Positions 32,576-40,029 of a DNA stretch of 64,000 bases are shown piece after piece. The notes below the pieces were generated by a model, which ran no database searches, was not told the DNA's origin, and saw nothing but the letters and a program-made list of their open reading frames with translations. A program made the position numbers and the translations under genes. Origin of the DNA: VFZP01 sp043755595 (GTDB lineage Bacteria; Acidobacteriota; Terriglobia; Bryobacterales; Bryobacteraceae). The stretch's first letter is position 1. Each line of letters begins with the position of its first letter. The stretch lies in NCBI GenBank assembly GCA_043755595.1, contig JAYUSQ010000117.1, positions 39,236-103,235 on the forward strand, read 5' to 3'.

Positions 32576-34006
32576 CTATTTCAGGCGCTTGCCGATGAGG
32601 GCGTAGTCTTGCGCTCCGAAGAGCGCCTGGCGGACGTCTTCGGGGAGTGAGGCAAGGGATGGTGTGGCTTCGGTGGCTGGGGCGAAGCGGCGGATTTCGA
32701 GTTGGCCGAAACCGAATTCTTCAAAGTAGAAAGCTAGCAGCGCGGGGGGGATGGGGCGCGTGTGCGTGGGGTCGAGATAGAAGTGGGTGGCGAAGATGGC
32801 CAGGCACTCCGGGTTAGGGGTTTCGACGATGAGGACGCCGCCGGGGGCGAGGCGCGAATGGGCGAGGCGGATGAGTTCGGGGATGCGTGCGGGTTCGAGA
32901 TGCTCGACTACTTGCGAACAGAAGATGGCGTCGAAGGATTGATCGGGGGCGGCGGCGAGGAAGTCGAAGATGTCGGCGCGCGAGACGGCGAGATGGTTGC
33001 GTTGGGAGTAGGCGACGAGTTCTTCGCTGTATTCGATGCCTTGGGCCGGGATGCCGTGCTCGCGGAGCAACGTGAGGAATTCGCCTCGGCCACAACCGAG
33101 ATCGACGATGTTTTTGCGGCCGGTGAAGTAAGGGAGGTAATACTCATGGTTGCGGCGGACGTATTCTTCGGGGCCGCGGAATTTTTCGGCGAATTTCCAG
33201 GTGTCGAACGATTCGGTATACGATGCCGGTGGCACCGCTGTCGATCGAGCTGGGGCTAGTGGCGCGAGGAGACCGGCGCGTTGGCGGACGACGCGGAGCT
33301 CGCCATGAATGATGCTTTCGTATTCGAGGCGGATGCGCTCGAGGTCGGTCCAAAAGCGGCGTTGGAGATCGAGATTGGCGCGTTCGAGCGCACCTTCAAA
33401 ATCGCGGTGTTGCGCGGCCACCATGTCGCGGTGGTTGGCTTCGATTAGCGTGGCTCGATGATGGTAGGCGCCCTGGAGATCGGCGAGGCCGCGGAAGAAC
33501 TGCATCTCGTTGGTGGCGAGTTTTCGCTCCCACTCGCCGCGCCAGGCGTCCCAGTGGGCCTGGAGGTCGGACTGGTTACGTTCGAGCGGGCCGAAGCGGT
33601 CTTCGACGGCGTGGTCAAATTGCGCGATGTGAGGAATGCGGGCGGCGAGATCGCGCATGGCGCGGTTGCTTTCCTGGAGTGCGGCGAGGATCACTTCGGT
33701 GGAGGCAACCGAGGCGCGGTTGAATTCGACTTGATCGCGGACGAACCAACCCAGAGAGCGGCTGACGAGTTGCTTCAGCGATTGAATGATGGCGTTGACG
33801 GGGCCACCGCGGCGCGGATTGACTCGGCCGATGGCGGCGGCTTTGGCGTAGGCGGCGTCACGCGCGTGGAGAATGGGGAGGAGATCGGGAAGATCGACGG
33901 GCACGCCGGAGGCGACGGCTTCGTTGGGATGACGGCGGCGCACGGTGTCGCGAATGCCGTCGATGAGGGCGGTGAGTTCGGCGAGTTTGGGATCGTTAGC
34001 GGGCAT
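32576..34006 (-). CDS. SAM-dependent methyltransferase with long helical N-terminus (O-antigen chain-terminator-like)
   Basis: The 476-residue protein has a helical N-terminal half, including GGPVNAIIQSLKQLVSRSLG and RDQVEFNRA, a pattern seen in polysaccharide chain-terminating methyltransferases, followed by coiled-coil-rich segments (about 150-250). The C-terminal methyltransferase domain holds NIVDLGCGRGEFLTLLREHG (about 297-316), a motif II acidic residue in GIEYSEELVAYS, FDAIFCSQVVEHLEP and APGGVLIVETPNPECL. It likely methylates a sugar or sugar phosphate on a nascent surface polysaccharide; the exact acceptor is unknown. A REP-like element and a minisatellite occupy its upstream region. 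Confidence 0.82.
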   Translation of the reverse strand: MPANDPKLAELTALIDGIRDTVRRRHPNEAVASGVPVDLPDLLPILHARDAAYAKAAAIGRVNPRRGGPVNAIIQSLKQLVSRSLGWFVRDQVEFNRASVASTEVILAALQESNRAMRDLAARIPHIAQFDHAVEDRFGPLERNQSDLQAHWDAWRGEWERKLATNEMQFFRGLADLQGAYHHRATLIEANHRDMVAAQHRDFEGALERANLDLQRRFWTDLERIRLEYESIIHGELRVVRQRAGLLAPLAPARSTAVPPASYTESFDTWKFAEKFRGPEEYVRRNHEYYLPYFTGRKNIVDLGCGRGEFLTLLREHGIPAQGIEYSEELVAYSQRNHLAVSRADIFDFLAAAPDQSFDAIFCSQVVEHLEPARIPELIRLAHSRLAPGGVLIVETPNPECLAIFATHFYLDPTHTRPIPPALLAFYFEEFGFGQLEIRRFAPATEATPSLASLPEDVRQALFGAQDYALIGKRLK

Positions 34007-34025
34007 GGGGACGGCTCCTGACGGA

Positions 34026-34064
34026 GCGAGGCTGAAGCCTCGCGCAAGCTGAAGCTTGCCCTAC
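34026..34064. repeat. REP-like twin hairpin, copy 2 (inverted relative to copy 1)
   Basis: GCGAGGC-TGAA-GCCTCGC (34026-34043) and GCAAGC-TGAA-GCTTGC (34044-34059) followed by CCTAC. This is the reverse complement of the element at 14281-14316, with a compensated change in one stem, which suggests conservation of structure rather than of sequence. Confidence 0.85.
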
Positions 34065-34106
34065 GACGGGGTTGGCGGTGGCTGGGGTATTTTTGGTTCG
34101 TCGTGA

Positions 34107-34133
34107 GACCGCTCCCTGGCGGTCGCGGCTCGG
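34107..34133. repeat. 27-bp palindromic element, copy 2
   Basis: GACCGCTCCCT-G-GCGGTC followed by GCGGCTCGG. It differs from the copy in the PSD1 gene by one base and, as there, is immediately followed by a short tandem array. Confidence 0.85.
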
Positions 34134-34135
34134 TA

Positions 34136-34325
34136 CGGAGCGGACGGAGCGGACGCGGACGGAGCGGATATGGACGGAGCGGATATGGACGGAGCGGATG
34201 TGGGCGGAGCGGATGTGGGCGGAGCGGAGGTGGGCGGAGCGGAGGTGGGTGGAGCGGAGGTGGGCGCAGCGGATGTGGGCGCAGCGGATGTGGGCGCAGC
34301 GGATGGAGCGCGGGCGGATGGAGCG
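34136..34325. repeat. 15-bp minisatellite, about 10 full copies
   Basis: A 15-bp unit close to TGTGGGCGGAGCGGA repeats with gradual drift (TATGGAC, TGTGGGC, GGTGGGC and GCAGCGGA forms in neighbouring blocks), consistent with array growth by slippage. It ends about 10 bp from the queF stop. It leaves long open frames in several registers with no start signals, so coding is not supported. Confidence 0.9.
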
Positions 34326-34335
34326 GCGTGCTGGA

Positions 34336-34740
34336 TTAGCGGGCATTCGGGGACTTGCTCTTTTTGGTGAAGCTGGCCGTCATCTTTGAGTAGAGGCCTC
34401 CGCGCGGGGTGAACTCGCAATGCACGGTGGCGGAGATCGGTTTGGCGGCGGCGGCGATGTCGCGCAAGACGCGGTTGACGATGTTTTCCTGGAAGATGCC
34501 GAGGTTGCGGTATTCGAGTAAATACATCTTGAGCGACTTGAGTTCCAGGCAGAGTTTGTCGGGCACATAGGTGATCGTTAGCGTGCCGTGATCGGGCAGG
34601 CCGGTGCGTGGACAGACGCTGGTGAACTCGGGTGTGGAGATGACGATCTCATAGCCGCGATATTGGTTTTCCCAGCATTCGATGGCCGGGAGCTTGGCCT
34701 TGACGCCGGCGCGCGCGTGATCTTCGGTGTACTCAGGCAT
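34336..34740 (-). CDS. queF: NADPH-dependent 7-cyano-7-deazaguanine reductase
   Basis: QueF reduces preQ0 to preQ1 in queuosine biosynthesis, in the cytoplasm. I choose ATG 34740, giving a 134-residue protein of the short YkvM-type subfamily. Cys43 and Asp50 lie in EFTSVCPRTGLPDHGTLTI, the thioimide-forming active site, and the NADPH/substrate segment ELKSLKMYLLEYRN is present with FQENIVN. The start overlaps the stop of the upstream TIGR00300-family gene by eight bases, implying coupled translation. No other queuosine genes are in the window. Confidence 0.94.
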   Translation of the reverse strand: MPEYTEDHARAGVKAKLPAIECWENQYRGYEIVISTPEFTSVCPRTGLPDHGTLTITYVPDKLCLELKSLKMYLLEYRNLGIFQENIVNRVLRDIAAAAKPISATVHCEFTPRGGLYSKMTASFTKKSKSPNAR

Positions 34741-35992
34741 CGGCTGTGATCTCTTTAGCGACGGATGGGAGATTGCGGACCAACAGTTCCAGGAACAATC
34801 CAACGTCGGTGATCACGCCGACCGCTTGGCCGGTGCCGCGATCGCTCACCTTGGTGGCGACGGCGGGATTGATGTCGACGCAAACGATGCGGACCCAACT
34901 TGGGAGCATGTTGCCGGTGGCGATGGAGTGGAGCATCGAGCCGAGGCAGAGGACGAGACCGGCGCCCTGCAACTGCGCGGCGTAGGCATCCTGCGCGACG
35001 TTCATGTCGGTGATGGTGTCGGGCAGCGGCCCGTCGTCACGCAGGCTGCCGGCGAGGACAAACGGGACACCGGCCTTCACGCATTCGTAGAAGATGCCCG
35101 ACGTCAGCTTGCCGGTTTCGACGGCTTGCTTGATGCTGCCCGCGTGATTGATGGCGTTGATGGCGCGCATGTGGTTGCGGTGGCCATGCTCTTCCTGACG
35201 GCCATCGGCCAGGCGCACGCCGAGCGAGGTGCCAAGGCGCGCGCTCTCGATATCGTGCACGGCGACGGCGTTGCCTCCAAGAACCGCGTCGACCAGACCG
35301 GCGCGAATCAAGGCCGCCAGATGCCGCGCGCCGCCGGTGTGGACAACGACTGGTCCGGCGACAACGATAATGCGCTGTCCTTGTTGACGCGCTTGTTCGA
35401 GCAGGGCGGCGGTTTGGCGGACGGCGGTTTCCACTTGGCGCTCCGAAGAAACGCCGTTGGACATGAAAGCGAAATGGAGGCGATCGCGTTCCTTCGATTC
35501 GGGCACCACCCGGATGCCGCGCATGCCGGTGACGACGCGGTCTCCGACGCGCAGATCGCGCAAGCGGCGGCACCAGGCGCGGCCCGCGGCGCTGTCGACG
35601 ACGACCATCGCATCCATGCGCTGGTTTTCGGCGGTGATCCACACGGCGTTGTGACGCACCATGGTGCGGTGATTGGTGGTGGAGTAAAAATCGCCGGGCG
35701 CGCAGCAATCGCGCTCGATGGTTTCAAGGACGGCATCGATTGCGTCGACCGGCGTGCAGCCTAACCCAAGCAACTGGCCGAGCATCTTGTCCATCGCCCG
35801 CGCTGAAGGCGCTTCGATACGCAGACGCAGATTTGAAGGCTCAGAGTTGGTGCGGCCAATGTGGAAGCGCTCGACTTCGAAGCGGCCTTCGAATTCGACG
35901 ACCGTATCGAAGATACGTTCCATGATGTGCGAGTCAATCAGATGGCCTTCGGCCTCGACGACTTCGCGCAGGGGTGTGAGGTCAGTGATCAA
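34733..35992 (-). CDS. TIGR00300-family protein (LOR/SDH-like, possible ornithine cyclodeaminase)
   Basis: The 419-residue protein matches the TIGR00300 family: an N-terminal LOR/SDH-like domain (GHLIDSHIMERIFDTVVEFE), LTSGIFYECVKAGVPFVLAG, SLRDDGPLPDTITDMNVAQD and a C-terminal nucleotide-binding region (RIVCVDINPAVATKVSDRGT). The same module is the C-terminal half of cyanobacterial ArgZ/AgrE, and archaeal relatives are reported to convert ornithine to proline with NAD. That activity is an inference here. It overlaps queF by eight bases. Confidence 0.82.
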   Translation of the reverse strand: MITDLTPLREVVEAEGHLIDSHIMERIFDTVVEFEGRFEVERFHIGRTNSEPSNLRLRIEAPSARAMDKMLGQLLGLGCTPVDAIDAVLETIERDCCAPGDFYSTTNHRTMVRHNAVWITAENQRMDAMVVVDSAAGRAWCRRLRDLRVGDRVVTGMRGIRVVPESKERDRLHFAFMSNGVSSERQVETAVRQTAALLEQARQQGQRIIVVAGPVVVHTGGARHLAALIRAGLVDAVLGGNAVAVHDIESARLGTSLGVRLADGRQEEHGHRNHMRAINAINHAGSIKQAVETGKLTSGIFYECVKAGVPFVLAGSLRDDGPLPDTITDMNVAQDAYAAQLQGAGLVLCLGSMLHSIATGNMLPSWVRIVCVDINPAVATKVSDRGTGQAVGVITDVGLFLELLVRNLPSVAKEITADA

Positions 35993-36059
35993 GCGATCTC
36001 CCGGCGGTGTTCCGAGCAGGCGGCAATTCGCGCGAGTTCAGACTCGCCGCCGATGCAAC

Positions 36060-36548
36060 CTACTTCTTGAACAGGTTATCAAACGCCAAGCGGGCGTCGG
36101 CCGAAGAACGGGGAACGCTGATGGGCGGACCGCCATTGGCGCCGTTGGCGATCGGCATATTCCCTTCGCGCGCCACAGTGACGCGAGAGGAGAAGGAGGC
36201 GCATTGGTTGGCTTGATCCTTGTATGGAATCCGCTCCGGGATGGGTTTCAAACACTGGAAGCGTGTGGAAGATTCAAAATGAGCGCATTGCTTGCAGCAG
36301 TGAAGCGCTGAACTGCATTTTGGACAGTTGGCGCTGAAATCAACGTTGGCGGGTAGCGTGGTGTCGCAGTTCCAGCAACGCGCGGCGGTCACCGTTTGGA
36401 CCATGCGGGGCAGGCGAGGTCCGGTGATGTCTAGTGGAGGACGAGGGCCCTGCGGCTGGCGCGAACGATCTTCTCGTCCACGGTCACCCGAGTCACGGCC
36501 GCCTGTGTCCTGGTAGCCCCTTTGTTTGTACTTGCGATCATCGTCCAT
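36060..36548 (-). CDS. Zinc-ribbon protein of unknown function
   Basis: From ATG 36548 the product is 162 residues. The first about 50 residues are disordered and charged (DDDRKYKQRGYQDTGGRDSG...). Then a zinc-binding region follows: CWNCDTTL, CPKCSSALHCCKQCAHF and a later Cys pair (FQCLKPIPER, NQCASF), consistent with one or two zinc ribbons. The GTG at 36563 abuts its ribosome site too closely to be the start. No pathway can be assigned; nucleic-acid or protein binding is plausible. Confidence 0.6.
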   Translation of the reverse strand: MDDDRKYKQRGYQDTGGRDSGDRGREDRSRQPQGPRPPLDITGPRLPRMVQTVTAARCWNCDTTLPANVDFSANCPKCSSALHCCKQCAHFESSTRFQCLKPIPERIPYKDQANQCASFSSRVTVAREGNMPIANGANGGPPISVPRSSADARLAFDNLFKK

Positions 36549-36886
36549 ATGGCGATGGATCACTCCTTAGTTTGCACAGCCGCGAGGGCAGTGCGGGAAT
36601 CAGATTAACATTTGAAAAGAACAGTGGTCGCCATACACATCTCGCTTGCGTCTTGGTACCGGATTGTACTTCGAGAGGTGGTTTGGAAGCTGTCTGAGAA
36701 GTGACCGGCGTCCTCTGGCTCCGAGCCAGCGTCAGCCTTACCATTTATCTAACACGGATCGCGCCCAGAATCCAGCAAAAAATTTCACCAGGCACGATGG
36801 ACCCGAACTTTATTGTAGCCGATCTTGATCGTGTGTGGGTTCTGGTACGCAAGTCCGCACCACTCGTACTAGAGCGCTAGAGCTGT
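36549..36886. other. Intergenic stretch with nothing recognised
   Basis: About 340 bp between the zinc-ribbon gene and the peptidase gene. No hairpin followed by T-run, no RNA gene and no convincing gene fragment was seen. It presumably carries the promoter of the zinc-ribbon gene. Confidence 0.6.
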
Positions 36887-38347
36887 CTACCGTGCAGTAG
36901 GGCGGAGGAATGTTTCAATCTCATCAATCGTTCGCGGCACTTTGGCGGAGAGATTGATGAGGCCGGTTTCGGTGAGGAGGAATGAATCTTCCAGGCGAAT
37001 CCCGATGCCGCGGAACCTTTCGAACGCCGGTTTCACTTTGTCGATCATGGCGAGATTCTCCGGTGTTTTTTCGAGCGAGGCGAGCCCATCCTCGCGGATG
37101 TAAATTCCCGGCTCGATGACGAACGCGTGTCCGGGCGCGAGCGGCGTGAAGCGATCGCCGACGTCATGCACGTCGATGCCGATGTAGTGAACCGAGCCGT
37201 GCGTGTACCAGGTACGGTATTGATCGCCCTTGGCGTCGGTAATCAGTCCGAGGCGGAGTAAGCCCGCCTTGATCACGTCGACGGTTTTCTGGTGGACGTC
37301 GCGCACCATCGCGCCGGGCTTGACCACTCTGATCGCCTCCTCTTGCGCTTCGATGACGATGCGGTAGATCTCCTTTTGCGGCTCCGTGTATTTGCCGCCG
37401 GCCGGATAGGTGCGCGTGATGTCTCCGGTGTAGAACCGATAGTTGGCGGCAGCGTCGACAAGCATCAAGTCTCCGGCGTCCATGCGGCGGTTGGCGGCGG
37501 CATAGTGCAGAATCGTCGCGTTGGGACCGCTGCCCGTGATGGATGGATACCCCCAACCGGATGCGCCGGAATCGCGAAAGACTTGTTCGATGGCGGCTTT
37601 CACGGCGTACTCGTGCGCGCCTGGACGAGCGGCGCGCATTCCGGCGAGTTGAGCCTTGACGGAGATGTCGACGCTTTGCGTGAGGATCTTGCGTTCGTAC
37701 GGCGTCTTTACTTGGCGGAGCGCGTGTACGAGCGGGGCGACGTTGCGGAGGCGGAGGCCGGGAAAGCGGTCGCGCAGGCGATTGGCGAAGGCGAGGGTTG
37801 GGCTGACGGGGCCTTCGATGCTAGCGGTCCGATTCAGGACGATTGCGAGTTTGGCGTCGCCAGCGTCGACCGCTTGCAGGAAGACGTCGAAATCGGCCGG
37901 GCGCTCCGCGGTTGGGACGGGCATGAAGGGCCTGCCATCGAGGACGGATTCGAGGAACGAATTGAGTTGGACGTTCGAATAGACATTTGCGACAGCGCTT
38001 GCTTCGGTGGCTTGGCCGGGTGTGAGGCGGCGGCCTTCGCGGTGTTCGCGCGCGGGATTGGCAGGCTCGATGAACAGGATTTCTCTCTGAGAGGAATTGC
38101 CGGGCATGAGAATCAAAGTGGCGTTGGGCTGATCGATTCCGGTGAGGTAGTAGAAGTCGCTGTCCTGCCGGTATTCGTATTCGACATCGCGCGAATAAAC
38201 GCGCTCGGGCGCGCTCTGAATGATGAGGACGGTTGGCGGTCCGAGCGCAGTCATCAGTTTGGCGCGGCGAGCGGCGAGGTCTTCGGATAACTCGGTTGCC
38301 GCTAAGATCGCCGGTAATAGCAGGAGCGGAATTCCGGTAAGCTTCAT
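36887..38347 (-). CDS. Secreted Xaa-Pro aminopeptidase (M24B family)
   Basis: I choose ATG 38347, giving a signal peptide (MKLTGIPLLLLPAILAA) and a 486-residue protein. The N-terminal aminopeptidase P domain includes QDSDFYYLTGIDQPNATLIL. The pita-bread catalytic domain has the metal-binding set: first Asp in LMLVDAAANYRFYTGDITRT, the His in HGSVHYIGIDVHD, and Glu in FVIEPGIYI and GIRLEDSFL. It removes N-terminal residues preceding proline, here probably outside the cytoplasm. It is divergent from the CehA-like gene with 17 bp between start codons, so promoters must overlap coding DNA. Confidence 0.9.
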   Translation of the reverse strand: MKLTGIPLLLLPAILAATELSEDLAARRAKLMTALGPPTVLIIQSAPERVYSRDVEYEYRQDSDFYYLTGIDQPNATLILMPGNSSQREILFIEPANPAREHREGRRLTPGQATEASAVANVYSNVQLNSFLESVLDGRPFMPVPTAERPADFDVFLQAVDAGDAKLAIVLNRTASIEGPVSPTLAFANRLRDRFPGLRLRNVAPLVHALRQVKTPYERKILTQSVDISVKAQLAGMRAARPGAHEYAVKAAIEQVFRDSGASGWGYPSITGSGPNATILHYAAANRRMDAGDLMLVDAAANYRFYTGDITRTYPAGGKYTEPQKEIYRIVIEAQEEAIRVVKPGAMVRDVHQKTVDVIKAGLLRLGLITDAKGDQYRTWYTHGSVHYIGIDVHDVGDRFTPLAPGHAFVIEPGIYIREDGLASLEKTPENLAMIDKVKPAFERFRGIGIRLEDSFLLTETGLINLSAKVPRTIDEIETFLRPTAR

Positions 38348-38364
38348 TGTTCTATCGTAGAGCC

Positions 38365-40026
38365 ATGCGCCGATTAACGATCGCTTCGCTTTTTGCCGGA
38401 CTGCTGATCTTTGCAGACTTACCGACACGCTCGCCGTTCCCGGGACAGGTCCGGGTGCGTTTGGCTATTCGCGATGAGGCAGGCCGTGCTACGGGAGTGC
38501 GGCTGCGCGTGACGGATTCGAAGGGGATGTATTGGGCTCCGCTAGGGCATTTGCCGCAGGTGGATCAAACGCGGCGGATGTCGGGGGACTTGATTTTGGG
38601 CGACGACGAAACGAGTCCGCGACGGCTGCACGCGTATGTGTATGACGGCGCGGAAATCGATTTGCCGCCGGGGAGCTATCGCGTCGAGGCGCGTAAGGGG
38701 CTTGAGTATTCGTTCGTGGACCAGCCCGTGGAGATCAAAGCGAACGCTCAAGCGGTGTCGATTCCGCTGCAGCGTTTTGCGGATTTCGAAGGGCGCGGTT
38801 GGTATCCGGGCGACACTCACATGCACTTTCCCGATCCGGCGGGCGTGCGCTACGAGATGGAATGCGAGGGGTTGCGGGTGTGTAGTTTGCTGTTGTTGAA
38901 GGGCGGCTACAAGGACGCCGAGAAGCCGGGCAATGGGCATTTTCAAAACGTCGAACACTTTACGGGGCGGCTGAATCCGGTGAGCGATGCGCGGCACTTC
39001 GTGAAGGTGGGCGAGGAGTTCCGGCATGGGCTGCTGGCGCATCTGATTTTTCAGAACTTGCGGAGTATCGTCTGGCCGGTGAGTGTCGGGCAGTTACGCG
39101 AGAACGGGACGGATGGTTATGACTGGCCGCTGATGGCGCATGCGGCTGACGACGCTCATGCTCAGGGTGCGGTAGTGACTTGGGCGCACTGGCCGTATCC
39201 TTCGATGGAGGCTCCGCTCGATATAGCGTTGGGTAAGATCGATTCGTTGGATATCCTGACTACGGGGGATCCATTCGAGCATCATCCGATCCTGACGGAC
39301 ATTTACAAGATGCAGGGGCCTTCGGCTTACAAGCGCTCGCCAATCGATATGTACTATCACTATCTGAACTGTGGGTTCCGGGTGGCGGCGTCGGCAGGGT
39401 CAGATAAGATGGGGCTGAATCCGCCGATCGGGAGTGCGCGCACTTTCGTGAAGACGCGGGGGCCGTTGAGTTATGAGTCATGGGTGGAGGGTATTCGGGC
39501 GGGGCGGACGTTTATCAGCACCGGGCCTTTGTTGGAGTTTTCAGTGAACGGACTGGAGGCTGGTTCGGTAGTTACTCTGGGCGCCAGGAGCGCCAAGTTG
39601 CGGGTGCGGGCGCGGGCGATTTCGCAGGAGCCGTATGACGTGCTGGAGATTCTGGTGAATGGCAAGGTGGTGCGGAGTGCGAAGCCGGCTGACGGCGGGC
39701 GGCGGGAGGCGGTGATCGATGAGTCGATTGAAGTAGAGCGAGGCGGTTGGATTGCGGCACGGGCGCATGGGCGGACGATGCTGCCTTATGGCGCGACTTG
39801 GTGGATGATGCCGGTGTTCGCTCATAGTTCGCCGGTGTATTTGGAGATGGCTGGGCGTCCGGCCGATGCGCGTGAGTCTGCGGGGGTGTTATTGGAGCAG
39901 TTGAGTTACATGGAGCGGTGGGCGGAGGAGCGCGCAAGGTTTCCCACGGCGGAGAATAAGCGGGAGGCTTTGGCGTTACTGGGGAAGGCGCGGGCTAAGT
40001 ATGAGGGGTTGATTGGGGCGCGGTGA
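38365..40026 (+). CDS. CehA/McbA-family metallohydrolase (PHP domain)
   Basis: I choose ATG 38365 (MRRLTIASLFAGLLIFA, a signal peptide); the TTG at 38347 is less likely. The 553-residue protein has an N-terminal beta domain and then a PHP-type active site: GWYPGDTHMHFPDPAG, AQGAVVTWAHWPYPS, GFRVAASAGSDKMG and ARTFVKTRG. CehA/McbA relatives hydrolyse carbaryl and other esters, but environmental members mostly have unknown substrates. The C-terminus has a further beta segment (LRVRARAISQEPYDVLEILV). Confidence 0.85.
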   Translation: MRRLTIASLFAGLLIFADLPTRSPFPGQVRVRLAIRDEAGRATGVRLRVTDSKGMYWAPLGHLPQVDQTRRMSGDLILGDDETSPRRLHAYVYDGAEIDLPPGSYRVEARKGLEYSFVDQPVEIKANAQAVSIPLQRFADFEGRGWYPGDTHMHFPDPAGVRYEMECEGLRVCSLLLLKGGYKDAEKPGNGHFQNVEHFTGRLNPVSDARHFVKVGEEFRHGLLAHLIFQNLRSIVWPVSVGQLRENGTDGYDWPLMAHAADDAHAQGAVVTWAHWPYPSMEAPLDIALGKIDSLDILTTGDPFEHHPILTDIYKMQGPSAYKRSPIDMYYHYLNCGFRVAASAGSDKMGLNPPIGSARTFVKTRGPLSYESWVEGIRAGRTFISTGPLLEFSVNGLEAGSVVTLGARSAKLRVRARAISQEPYDVLEILVNGKVVRSAKPADGGRREAVIDESIEVERGGWIAARAHGRTMLPYGATWWMMPVFAHSSPVYLEMAGRPADARESAGVLLEQLSYMERWAEERARFPTAENKREALALLGKARAKYEGLIGAR

Positions 40027-40029
40027 GGA

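Noticed and set aside
34061..34420. Repeat-rich open frames (TSAPP-, GADVG- and RSAHL-type) as repeat proteins
   Set aside because: They are produced by the 15-bp minisatellite in several registers on both strands, without ribosome sites or conserved starts.
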